Below are positions 34,654 to 43,051 of a stretch of DNA of 64,000 nt, piece by piece; within the stretch, counting starts at the first letter, position 1, and the number at the start of each line of letters is the position of its first letter. Source of the DNA: Flavobacterium flabelliforme (GTDB taxonomy: Bacteria; Bacteroidota; Bacteroidia; Flavobacteriales; Flavobacteriaceae); contig NZ_JAGFBU010000001.1 of NCBI RefSeq assembly GCF_017948675.1, positions 1 to 64,000 on the forward strand, written 5' to 3'. The notes under the pieces are model-generated. The model was not told the DNA's origin. It ran no database searches and saw only the letters and a list, made by a program, of their open reading frames with translations. The translations under genes were made by a program, and so were the position numbers.

Positions 34654-36162
34654 ATGAAAACGAAATTACTATTATTGAGTCTTTTGACTACTGTTTTCGC
34701 AACACAAATTCAGGCGCAAAAAAGAACATCGGTAAACGCTAAGAATTCAGAAATAAGTGATAATCTTGATTTGAGAGCAGTTGCGTCTATTTTTGGTGAT
34801 TCTAGAGACCTTCAAGATTTTGAAAGACGCCTTAACGATCCTGAGCTTCAAATTTCAAATTTAGATTTAAATAATGATGATGAAGTAGATTACTTAAGAG
34901 TTATTGAAACAGTTGAAAACAGAACGCACTTAGTTATTATCCAATCTGTACTTGATCAAGATGTTTATCAAGATGTAGCTACTATAGATGTAGAAAAAGA
35001 TAGAGATAATAAAATTCATGTTCAAGTTGTGGGTGATGTGTTCATGTATGGAGACAATTACATATACGAACCCGTTTATTATACACCTCCAATAATTTAC
35101 GCCTCATTTTGGTCGACCAATTATCGCCCTTATTATTCTACTTGGAACTGGAATTATTATCCTTCTTATTATTATGCTTGGAATCCTTTTCCAGTGTTTC
35201 GATATAGAAATAATATCAATATTAGTATCAATATCAATAATAATTACAATTATGTAAATCACAGAAGAAATGATCGCACCGTGGTTTTCTATAATTCAAG
35301 ACGATCGAATGGTTATGAGAGACAAAATCCAAATTATTCTTTTTCTAGAAGAAATGTAAATGTTGTAAATCGTTACGAACTTGATCAAAGACGAGGATCT
35401 AGAAATGACGTAAGTTATGCTAGTAGAAGAGGTAATTCTTCTAGAGAAAACAGCCTACAAAGAGGTAATTCTTCTAGAGATTATTCTCAAAATAGAACAA
35501 GTGCTTCTACAGAAGCAAGTCCTCAAAGAGGTAATTCTTCTAGAGATTATTCTCAAAACAGAACTAGCCCTTCTACAGAAGCAAGTCCTCAAAGAGGTAA
35601 TTCTTCTAGAGATTATTCTCAAAACAGAACAACTCCTTCTACAGAAGCAAGTCCTCAAAGAGGTAATTCTTCTAGAGATTATTCTCAGAACAGAACAACT
35701 CCTTCTACAGAAGCAAGTCCTCAAAGAGGTAATTCTTCTAGAGATTATTCTCAGAACAGAACTAGCCCTTCTACAGAAGCAAGTCCTCAAAGAGGTAATT
35801 CATCTAGAGATTATTCTCAAAACAGAATGAGTCCTTCTACAGAAACAAGTCCTCAAAGAGGTAATTCTTCTAGAGATTATTCTCAAAACAGAACTAGCCC
35901 TTCTACAGAAGCAAGTCCTCAAAGAGGTAATTCATCTAGAGATTATTCTCAAAACAGAATGAGTCCTTCTACAGAAGCAAGTCCTCAAAGAGGTAATTCA
36001 TCTAGAGATTATTCTCAGAACAGAATGAGTCCGGCTCGAGAGTCTACTCCTGAGAGAGCGCAATCACAAAATAGAGGAAGCGGAGCAAGTGAATCGGCAC
36101 CTCAAAGAGGTGAATCACAAAGAGGTAATTCCTCTCCTAGAAATAATAATAGACGAATTTAA
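34654..36162 (+). CDS. exported protein with Tyr-rich region and 22-residue tandem repeats
   Basis: A 502-residue protein with a signal peptide ending at about residue 21 (QIQAQ). Residues 30-130 form a conserved-looking folded domain (DLRAVASIFGDSRDLQDFER, then LDLNNDDEVDYLRVIET). Next comes a Tyr/Trp/Asn-rich stretch at about 140-190, then an Arg/Ser-rich region. Nine 22-residue repeats, RGNSSRDYSQNR followed by variable T/M-S-P-STEASPQ, cover residues 270-467. The repeat region is basic, low in hydrophobics and probably disordered and surface-exposed. I cannot name a family for the N-terminal part. Open frames on the opposite strand are a by-product of the repeat. Confidence 0.8.
   Translation: MKTKLLLLSLLTTVFATQIQAQKRTSVNAKNSEISDNLDLRAVASIFGDSRDLQDFERRLNDPELQISNLDLNNDDEVDYLRVIETVENRTHLVIIQSVLDQDVYQDVATIDVEKDRDNKIHVQVVGDVFMYGDNYIYEPVYYTPPIIYASFWSTNYRPYYSTWNWNYYPSYYYAWNPFPVFRYRNNINISININNNYNYVNHRRNDRTVVFYNSRRSNGYERQNPNYSFSRRNVNVVNRYELDQRRGSRNDVSYASRRGNSSRENSLQRGNSSRDYSQNRTSASTEASPQRGNSSRDYSQNRTSPSTEASPQRGNSSRDYSQNRTTPSTEASPQRGNSSRDYSQNRTTPSTEASPQRGNSSRDYSQNRTSPSTEASPQRGNSSRDYSQNRMSPSTETSPQRGNSSRDYSQNRTSPSTEASPQRGNSSRDYSQNRMSPSTEASPQRGNSSRDYSQNRMSPARESTPERAQSQNRGSGASESAPQRGESQRGNSSPRNNNRRI
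35461..36054 (+). repeat. nine-copy 66-bp tandem repeat inside the gene
   Basis: Nine head-to-tail units of exactly 66 bp start at 35461, 35527, 35593, 35659, 35725, 35791, 35857, 35923 and 35989. The first eight are nearly identical and the last is degenerate at its 3' half. All keep the frame, so unit gain or loss would change protein length without breaking it. Confidence 0.92.
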
Positions 36163-36186
36163 ATAAACTCTTTTAAAGAAATTAAG

Positions 36187-36212
36187 ACACGGTTTTTAGC
36201 CGTGTTTTTTTT
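36187..36212 (+). terminator. terminator after the repeat-protein gene
   Basis: ACACGG pairs with CCGTGT and is followed by eight T, 25 bases past the stop. Confidence 0.7.
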
Positions 36213-36246
36213 ATTGTATAAAAAGCTACAATTTACTTTAAAATTG

Positions 36247-36254
36247 TATTTTTG
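36247..36254 (+). promoter_or_regulatory. kup -7 box
   Basis: TATTTTTG lies 22 bases before the kup ATG. Confidence 0.4.
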
Positions 36255-36276
36255 ACTAGTTATTTAAAATCACTAC

Positions 36277-38238
36277 ATGAGCGCATCGCACAAAGACCTG
36301 CATAGTAAATTAACTTTAGGCGGTTTATTAATTTCTTTAGGAATAATTTATGGTGATATTGGAACCTCACCTTTGTACGTAATGAAAGCCATACTTGGCG
36401 ATCACATTATAAATGCTGATGTTGTTTTAGGAGGAGTATCAGCAGTATTTTGGACTCTTACTTTGCAAACCACCATAAAGTATGTAATGATTACATTAAG
36501 TGCTGATAATCATGGTGAAGGTGGTATTTTTGCCTTATATGCTTTGGTAAAAAAAACAAAAATAAAATGGCTAATTGTCCCCGCAATTGTGGGAGGAAGT
36601 GCACTTCTAGCCGATGGAATTATCACACCACCAATTTCTGTATCCTCCGCTGTAGAAGGAATTAGAAAATTTTATCCAGAAATAAATACAATTCCAATCG
36701 TTATTGGTATTTTATTCGTGCTTTTTGCTATCCAACAATTTGGTTCAAAATTAGTAGGTAAATTTTTTGCTCCGATGATGATGGTTTGGTTCGCCATGCT
36801 TGCAGTATTAGGAATATCACAAATAGGACAAAACCTTACTGTTCTAAAAGCGATAAATCCGTATTACGCGTACCATTTACTCTCTATTCATCCGGAAGGT
36901 TTCTTTGTTTTAGGATTTGTATTTCTATGTACTACTGGTGCAGAAGCTTTGTACTCAGACATGGGACATTGCGGACGCAAAAACATTAGAATAAGTTGGG
37001 TATTCGTAAAAACAACTTTAGTTCTAAATTATTTTGGACAAGCAGCTTATTTAATCGGTAAAGAAGGTGAAACACTACAAACCTTAGGAGGAAAGAATGG
37101 GAATCCTTTCTATCTTATCATGCCAGATTGGTTTCAGCCAATTGGTATTGTAGTAGCAACTCTAGCCGCTGTAATTGCATCACAAGCTTTGATTAGTGGT
37201 TCCTTTACTCTTATTAATGAAGCTATGAGATTAAACTTTTGGCCCAAAGTAAAAATAAAATATCCAACGGAATTGAAAGGACAGTTATACATACCTTCTA
37301 TAAACTGGTTGTTATTTTTTGGATGTGTTGGAATCGTATTACACTTTGAGGAATCAAATAATATGGAGCATGCTTATGGTTTGGCAATTATATTATGTAT
37401 GATAATGACAACCATTTTACTTAACTATTATTTGATAATGAAAAGAGTAAAATTATATCTAATTGTACCGCTTATCACAACTTATTTATTAATCGAATTT
37501 AGTTTCTTAGCCGCAAATATTACAAAATTTGCCGATGGTGGTTATGTTACACTAATCATAGCAGCGATATTAATTAGCATAATGACAACTTGGTATCTAG
37601 CTAAACAAATTAACAAAAGCTACACTAAACTTGTTAAAGTAGAAGATTACAAAAAAGTACTTGCTGAATTGAGTGCTGATTTATCAATTCCAAAATATGC
37701 AACCCACTTAGTTTATATGACTAATGCAGGTAGAACTGATGAAATAGAAGAAAAAGTAATGTACTCTATTTTACAAAAAAGACCCAAAAGAGCTGATATT
37801 TACTGGTTTGTTCATGTAAATATATTGTCAGAACCTTACAAAGCGGAATATAAAGTTACTGAAATCGCAAAAGATGATTTATATCGTGTCGACTTTAATC
37901 TTGGTTTTAGAGAACCTACCAAAATAAACTTAATGTTTAGAGAGGTCATTAAAGACATGGTTAAAAAAGGCGAAGTAGATATTACCAGTAGATATGAATC
38001 ATTGAATAAAAATAATATTATTGGTGACTTTAAATTTGTACTTTCAGAAAAATTCCTTTCTAATGACAGTCGTTTAAGATGGCACGAAAAAATAATAATG
38101 AATTCCTATTTCCTACTTAAAAAATTAAGTTTGTCCGAGGAAAAAGCTTTTGGTTTAGATAGTAGTTCTGTTAAAATTGAAAAATTTCCTATGGTGCTTC
38201 ATGCTCCTGAAAAAGTAGATTTAATTAGAATAAAATAA
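36277..38238 (+). CDS. kup: KUP-family potassium uptake transporter
   Basis: A 653-residue inner-membrane K+ transporter. The opening GIIYGDIGTSPLYVMKAIL is the Kup signature, followed by NHGEGGIFALYALVKK and roughly twelve membrane segments to about residue 440. HCGRKNIRISW and IASQALISGSFTLINEAMRL are further family marks. The C-terminal 200 residues form the cytoplasmic domain. The gene is isolated, with its own promoter box and terminator. Confidence 0.93.
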   Translation: MSASHKDLHSKLTLGGLLISLGIIYGDIGTSPLYVMKAILGDHIINADVVLGGVSAVFWTLTLQTTIKYVMITLSADNHGEGGIFALYALVKKTKIKWLIVPAIVGGSALLADGIITPPISVSSAVEGIRKFYPEINTIPIVIGILFVLFAIQQFGSKLVGKFFAPMMMVWFAMLAVLGISQIGQNLTVLKAINPYYAYHLLSIHPEGFFVLGFVFLCTTGAEALYSDMGHCGRKNIRISWVFVKTTLVLNYFGQAAYLIGKEGETLQTLGGKNGNPFYLIMPDWFQPIGIVVATLAAVIASQALISGSFTLINEAMRLNFWPKVKIKYPTELKGQLYIPSINWLLFFGCVGIVLHFEESNNMEHAYGLAIILCMIMTTILLNYYLIMKRVKLYLIVPLITTYLLIEFSFLAANITKFADGGYVTLIIAAILISIMTTWYLAKQINKSYTKLVKVEDYKKVLAELSADLSIPKYATHLVYMTNAGRTDEIEEKVMYSILQKRPKRADIYWFVHVNILSEPYKAEYKVTEIAKDDLYRVDFNLGFREPTKINLMFREVIKDMVKKGEVDITSRYESLNKNNIIGDFKFVLSEKFLSNDSRLRWHEKIIMNSYFLLKKLSLSEEKAFGLDSSSVKIEKFPMVLHAPEKVDLIRIK

Positions 38239-38259
38239 TTTTATCATCCAAAAACATTA

Positions 38260-38292
38260 AAAACATTGTATTAATTACAGTGTTTTTTTTTG
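38260..38292 (+). terminator. kup terminator
   Basis: AAAACATTGTA pairs with TACAGTGTTTT, with one G-T wobble, around TTAAT and is followed by T. Confidence 0.7.
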
Positions 38293-38351
38293 TTTAAAAA
38301 TTAAAAAAATAAGAATCATTATTTAAAATATAACATTCAATCAATAAATAG

Positions 38352-38359
38352 TACCTTTG
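38352..38359 (+). promoter_or_regulatory. -7 box for the rRNA methyltransferase gene
   Basis: TACCTTTG followed by CACC lies 17 bases before the ATG, a typical strong housekeeping-type box for this phylum. Confidence 0.5.
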
Positions 38360-38376
38360 CACCTCAATTATTTAAA

Positions 38377-39600
38377 ATGAGATTACACAGAAATTTAGTT
38401 TACACAACAATAGACGCATTAAACGCCATTTTTAATGAAGGGGAATATGCAGATAAAGTAGTAGCAAGATCCTTAAAAAAAGACAAACGTTGGGGAAGTT
38501 CAGATAGAAAGTTTGTTGCAGAAACCATCTACGAAATTGTACGTTGGAAGAGATTATACGCAGAAATTGCCGAAGTAAAAGAGCCGTTTGACAGAGATAA
38601 TCTCTGGAGAATGTTTTCTGTTTGGGCTGTTTTAAGAGGTTATCCTATTCCGGATTGGCGTCAGCTTGAAGGAACTCCTGATCGAAAAATAAAAGGTCGC
38701 TTTGATGAACTTTCAAAAGTGAGAGCTTTGAAAGAATCTATTCCGGATTGGATGGATGAATTAGGGGTTAAAGAATTAGGCGAAAAAGTTTGGGCTACTG
38801 AAATTGCAGCTCAAAACCAACCTGCTAAAGTGATTTTAAGGGTAAATACACTTAAGACTACTAGAGAAGCACTTCGTGCTATTCTAATGGATTTAAACAT
38901 TGAAACAGAAACCTTAAAAAATCAACCAGATGCTTTAGTTCTCAAAGAAAGAGCTAATGTATTTTTGACGGATGCTTTTAAACAAGGCTTCTTTGAGGTT
39001 CAAGATGCAAATTCACAATTAGTTGCTGCTTTCCTAGATGTAAAACCAGGAATGCGTGTGGTAGATACTTGTGCTGGTGCTGGTGGAAAAACGTTGCACA
39101 TTGCCGCTTTAATGGAAAATAAAGGACAATTGATTGCTATGGATTTGTATGAAAGCAAATTGAAGCAATTAAAAATTAGAGCAAAAAGAGACGGCGCTTT
39201 TAATATCGAATACCGCATTATCGACTCTACAAAGATCATCAAAAAACTACATGAAAGAGCAGATCGTGTTCTTATTGATGCACCATGTAGTGGCCTAGGT
39301 GTTCTAAAAAGAAATCCTGATGCAAAATGGAAACTGAAACCAGAGTTTATCGATAATATTCGTAAAGTACAATCGGAAATTTTAGAAAGTTATTCTAAAA
39401 TTGTAAAACCAGGTGGAAAATTAGTATATGCAACTTGTTCTGTTTTACCTTCTGAAAATCAAGATCAAGTGGCTCGTTTTCTTACAACTGATATTGGAAA
39501 ACAATTTAAATTTATAAAAGATCAAAAAATCCTAGCTTCTGAGTCTGGTTTTGATGGTTTTTATATGGCATTGCTAGAAAGAAACGAACAGACAGTTTAA
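38377..39600 (+). CDS. RsmB/NOP-family RNA 5-methylcytosine methyltransferase
   Basis: A 407-residue SAM-dependent methyltransferase. The N-terminal 150 residues are NusB-like/helical, and the catalytic core begins near 205. It shows FFEVQDANSQLVAAFLDVKPG, VVDTCAGAGGKTLHIAALM, DAPCSGLGVLKRNPDAKW near 302 and VYATCSVLPSENQDQV near 352. The two Cys in PCSG and ATCS are the release and nucleophile residues of the family. The target is most likely 16S rRNA, but the exact cytosine is not readable. Confidence 0.88.
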   Translation: MRLHRNLVYTTIDALNAIFNEGEYADKVVARSLKKDKRWGSSDRKFVAETIYEIVRWKRLYAEIAEVKEPFDRDNLWRMFSVWAVLRGYPIPDWRQLEGTPDRKIKGRFDELSKVRALKESIPDWMDELGVKELGEKVWATEIAAQNQPAKVILRVNTLKTTREALRAILMDLNIETETLKNQPDALVLKERANVFLTDAFKQGFFEVQDANSQLVAAFLDVKPGMRVVDTCAGAGGKTLHIAALMENKGQLIAMDLYESKLKQLKIRAKRDGAFNIEYRIIDSTKIIKKLHERADRVLIDAPCSGLGVLKRNPDAKWKLKPEFIDNIRKVQSEILESYSKIVKPGGKLVYATCSVLPSENQDQVARFLTTDIGKQFKFIKDQKILASESGFDGFYMALLERNEQTV

Positions 39601-39618
39601 AATACTTATTAGTAAAAT

Positions 39619-39662
39619 AAAAAAACTCCAATTTTCAAATTTGAAAATTGGAGTTTTTTTTT
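39619..39662. terminator. bidirectional terminator between methyltransferase and rho
   Basis: A perfect palindrome (ACTCCAATTTTC, AAATTT centre, GAAAATTGGAGT) flanked by A and T runs, serving both convergent genes. Confidence 0.9.
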
Positions 39663-39700
39663 ATCTTTAATCAACTTTAAAATGTTTTGATTTATTTTTT

Positions 39701-41509
39701 TTAATCATTCATTGAAATCAAAAACTCTTCATTATTTTTAGTTTTCTTGAAACGATCATTGATAAAATCCATTGCTTCCACAGGATTCATATCCGAAAGG
39801 TATTTTCTCATAATCCACATGCGTTGTAATGTTTTTGGATCCAATAACATATCATCACGTCTTGTACTGGAAGAAGTCAAATCGATAGCTGGGAAGATAC
39901 GTTTATTAGCAATTTTTCTATCCAATTGCAATTCCATATTACCAGTTCCTTTAAATTCTTCAAAGATAACCTCATCCATTTTAGAACCCGTTTCTGTCAA
40001 TGCAGTTGCAATAATACTCAACGAACCACCATTTTCTACATTACGAGCCGCTCCAAAGAATCGTTTTGGTTTTTGTAATGCATTCGCATCTACACCTCCA
40101 CTTAATACTTTACCTGAAGCTGGTTGAACAGTATTATATGCTCTTGCCAAACGCGTAATAGAGTCTAAAAGAATTACTACATCGTGCCCACATTCTACTA
40201 AACGTTTTGCTTTTTCTAGTACGATATTGGCAATTTTAACATGCTCTTGTGGTTCTCTGTCAAAAGTAGAAGCAATTACTTCTCCACGAACCGAACGTTG
40301 CATATCAGTAACCTCTTCTGGTCTTTCATCGATCAATAAAACAATTAAATATACTTCTGGATGATTGGCTGCAATTGCATTTGCAATATCCTTAAGCAAC
40401 ATTGTTTTACCTGTTTTTGGTTGCGCCACAATCATTCCACGTTGTCCTTTACCTATTGGTGAAAACAAATCAATAATTCGCGTTGAAATAGTACTTTGTT
40501 TTTCAGCTAATTTGAATTTTTCCGATGGAAAAACAGGAGTCAAATGCTCGAAGGAAACTCGATCACGAACTACTTGAGGATCGTGTCCGTTTATTTTTAA
40601 AACACGCACTAATGGGAAAAATTTCTCTCCTTCTTTTGGTGGGCGAACCACACCTTTTACAGTATCTCCAGTTTTAAGACCAAATAATCTGATTTGAGAA
40701 GTTGATAAATAAATATCATCTGGCGAAGCTAAATAATTATAATCTGAAGATCTTAAGAAACCGTAACCATCAGGCATCATTTCTAGAACTCCTTCGCTTT
40801 CTATAATTCCGTCAAATTCAAAATCAGAAGCAGCAAAATTGCTTTTTTTGTTTTTAAAGTTGGGATTTTGGTTTTGATTTTGATTTCCGTTCCCGTTTGC
40901 AGTTCCATTTCCATTTTGATTTGGATTTGAATTTGAATTCTGTTTGTGCAATTGGTTTGGATTTATTTTTTTTACGGGAGTTGCAACTTCAGTTTTACTA
41001 TCAATTGTAGTCTCTGCTGTAGCTTCAACAACAGTTTCTGATTCTTTTGAAGTTTCTTTTAATTCCTCCTTGTCCTTTTTCAAGGCAATTTTTTTCTCGT
41101 AAGCAGATTTATTAAATTTTATCGCTTTTCCAGCCTTCTTCTCCTCTACTAAAGATTCTTTATTAAGAGATTCTTCTTTTTCTATTGTATCTACTTGGAT
41201 AGTAGCATTATTTTCAAGAGCAACCTCTTTTTCTGTTACAATAGGCTCCGCTTCAAAAAGAGAATTTACTTTATTCTTTTGAATAGCAACTTTTTTTACG
41301 GGTAGAATTCGAACTCTTTTAGTTTTATCCTCTTCCAGATTACTTTCTGTCTTTGTAGTAGTAGATTCAACATGAGCTGCTTGATGCTCTAAAATATGAC
41401 TAACTAAAGTCTCTTTTTTTACACCGTTAAATTTTATAGTTTTAGCCGCTTTAGCTATTTCTTGAAGCTCAGAAAGCTTCATTTCTTTTAATGCAGAAAT
41501 ATCAAACAT
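39701..41509 (-). CDS. rho: transcription termination factor Rho with N/Q-rich insert
   Basis: A 602-residue Rho, against about 420 in E. coli. The Rho_N domain is at 1-50 ([19 protein letters not shown]). A long charged and then Asn/Gln/Gly-rich linker runs from about 55 to 230 ([20 protein letters not shown]). The RNA-binding cold-shock-like domain follows at about 235-300 ([19 protein letters not shown]), then the ATPase with QPKTGKTML near 368, [17 protein letters not shown] and the Q-loop region [20 protein letters not shown]. The enzyme is complete. Long disordered linkers here are typical of Bacteroidota and reported to drive condensate formation in Bacteroides Rho. Confidence 0.95.
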   Translation of the reverse strand: MFDISALKEMKLSELQEIAKAAKTIKFNGVKKETLVSHILEHQAAHVESTTTKTESNLEEDKTKRVRILPVKKVAIQKNKVNSLFEAEPIVTEKEVALENNATIQVDTIEKEESLNKESLVEEKKAGKAIKFNKSAYEKKIALKKDKEELKETSKESETVVEATAETTIDSKTEVATPVKKINPNQLHKQNSNSNPNQNGNGTANGNGNQNQNQNPNFKNKKSNFAASDFEFDGIIESEGVLEMMPDGYGFLRSSDYNYLASPDDIYLSTSQIRLFGLKTGDTVKGVVRPPKEGEKFFPLVRVLKINGHDPQVVRDRVSFEHLTPVFPSEKFKLAEKQSTISTRIIDLFSPIGKGQRGMIVAQPKTGKTMLLKDIANAIAANHPEVYLIVLLIDERPEEVTDMQRSVRGEVIASTFDREPQEHVKIANIVLEKAKRLVECGHDVVILLDSITRLARAYNTVQPASGKVLSGGVDANALQKPKRFFGAARNVENGGSLSIIATALTETGSKMDEVIFEEFKGTGNMELQLDRKIANKRIFPAIDLTSSSTRRDDMLLDPKTLQRMWIMRKYLSDMNPVEAMDFINDRFKKTKNNEEFLISMND

Positions 41510-41667
41510 GAATGTTCTATGAGTTTAATTAATTTTTTGAGGAATACTGTAAAAGATAGGTAGTAACTTTAAATTGAATCAACCGCAGTATGAAGTGCTT
41601 ACGGTATTATGATGCAATAATACGAATAAATTTTTATCAGACAATAGTATTTTTAAAAAAGAAAATA

Positions 41668-41675
41668 TATTTTTG
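41668..41675 (+). promoter_or_regulatory. -7 box for the DUF4293 gene
   Basis: TATTTTTG lies 17 bases before the ATG, within the divergent rho-DUF4293 gap. Confidence 0.45.
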
Positions 41676-41692
41676 TGAAACATATTTAGCAA

Positions 41693-42106
41693 ATGATACA
41701 GAGAATTCAAACCATATATTTATTTCTTGCCTTTGTTGTTACGGGCATCTTATTATTTTTCATTCCGTTATGGACTATGAGCGATAATAAACCATACTAT
41801 TTTATGCAAAGCCAAGTTTATACCATATTATTAGGATTAAGTACTACTTTGTCCTTAGTAAGTATAGTATATTATAAAAAAAGACAGAATCAATTTGTTA
41901 TCGGCAGATTGAATATCTTATTAAATTTGATTTTATTAGGATTGTTTGTATATCGTTCACTAAACTTATCTGGAGAGACACCTGCTGTTTCTGAGAAAGG
42001 TATTGGGATGTTTCTACCTGTAGTTGCTGTCGTGTTATTAGTTTTAGCTAATAAGGCCATCAAAAAGGATGAAGATCTTGTAAAATCTGTGGACAGATTG
42101 AGGTAA
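41693..42106 (+). CDS. DUF4293 membrane protein
   Basis: A 137-residue protein with four membrane helices and the MIQRIQTIYLFLAFVVTGIL start that marks DUF4293 of Bacteroidota. The third helix is followed by a periplasmic SGETPAVSEKGIGMF loop, and the chain ends in a basic cytoplasmic tail. The gene is commonly next to rho in this group, as here. Function is unknown. A different-frame ORF overlapping its 5' end is not a gene. Confidence 0.85.
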   Translation: MIQRIQTIYLFLAFVVTGILLFFIPLWTMSDNKPYYFMQSQVYTILLGLSTTLSLVSIVYYKKRQNQFVIGRLNILLNLILLGLFVYRSLNLSGETPAVSEKGIGMFLPVVAVVLLVLANKAIKKDEDLVKSVDRLR

Positions 42107-42137
42107 ACCTATAAACTTTAGTTTATTAGTGCGAAGG

Positions 42138-42168
42138 AAACCCGAATGTAACAATTCGGGTTTTTTTG
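42138..42168 (+). terminator. terminator after DUF4293 gene
   Basis: AACCCGAATG and AATTCGGGTT form a stem followed by seven T, about 32 bases past the stop codon. Confidence 0.8.
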
Positions 42169-42256
42169 TATCCAAAATCTAAATTTTCTAAACAAAAACA
42201 ACAAAATGAGACGCTAACTACATATTTTTTTTAAATTTGGTGTGAATAATTACGCT

Positions 42257-42919
42257 ATGTCAGAAAAAATACGAATCCACCTTGCTGATGACCATCAAAT
42301 TCTTATGGATGGCATTAAAACTATATTGCACACCAACGCTGCATTTGAAGTTGTTGGCAGTTCTATAAACGGTAACAATTTATATGACGAAGTAGTTGAG
42401 AACAAAACAGATGTGCTAATTCTAGACATCAATATGCCCGGAAAAGACGGAATTGAGGTTATTAAAGAATTTGCAGAAAAAGGTTTTCCTTGTAAAATTA
42501 TCGTTTTGTCGAGTCATGATGACTTAAGAATTGTCAAAGAAGTAATGAAACTAGGCAGTAGCGGTTATTTAACTAAAAAATGCGCCGGAGAAAACATTAT
42601 AAAATCTATTCTTGCTGTTACTAATGGTGAAGAATATTTCTGTAAAGATGTTCGAGAGAAAATTTTTAGTAAAGTCACCAAAGGAAATCCAAAACTAGAC
42701 AATCCAAAATTACCTTGTAACGATATTTTGACGGAAAGAGAACTGGAGATTATCATTCTTATATCATTAGAATTTAGCGGAAAAGAGATTAGCGACCAAT
42801 TATTTATTAGTTGCAATACGGTAGAAACACATCGTAAAAATATCATGAAAAAATTAGACGCAAAGAACTCCATTAGTCTGGTAAAATACGCCATTAAAAA
42901 TAAATTGATAAAACCCTAA
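42257..42919 (+). CDS. NarL/LuxR-type response regulator
   Basis: A 220-residue regulator from the ATG at 42257; the in-frame GTG at 42242 sits right behind the -7 box TAAATTTG (42232-42239) and is unlikely. The receiver domain has the acidic pair in HLADDHQIL and phospho-acceptor Asp57 in LILDINMPGKDGIEV, with the KIIVLSSHDD and YLTKKCAG switch segments. The LuxR helix-turn-helix is TEREL, then FSGKEISDQLFISCNTVETH near 165-190. It pairs with the TPR histidine kinase gene downstream. Confidence 0.88.
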   Translation: MSEKIRIHLADDHQILMDGIKTILHTNAAFEVVGSSINGNNLYDEVVENKTDVLILDINMPGKDGIEVIKEFAEKGFPCKIIVLSSHDDLRIVKEVMKLGSSGYLTKKCAGENIIKSILAVTNGEEYFCKDVREKIFSKVTKGNPKLDNPKLPCNDILTERELEIIILISLEFSGKEISDQLFISCNTVETHRKNIMKKLDAKNSISLVKYAIKNKLIKP

Positions 42920-43051
42920 AAGAGACTTTTACCCAAGCATGAATAAAATCCTAATTATAGGAAAAAGTCTTAAACATCAATTTTATACTATAACAATACT
43001 ACTCTAAATAAACCAAAAACCTATTTAACCAATAGCTCAAAACAACTATTT

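Noticed and set aside
35417..35830. Open frames of over 100 codons in other frames and on the minus strand within the repeat gene
   Set aside because: They exist because the 66-bp unit has no stop in those frames. Their peptides repeat the same pattern, and no start or promoter belongs to them.
35461..36054. Possible CRISPR array from the regular 66-bp repeat
   Set aside because: The units are contiguous, in frame and encode protein. There are no unique spacers.
41590..41787. Frame overlapping the start of the DUF4293 gene
   Set aside because: It overlaps a clear DUF4293 gene in another frame, and the peptide lacks any domain or signal.
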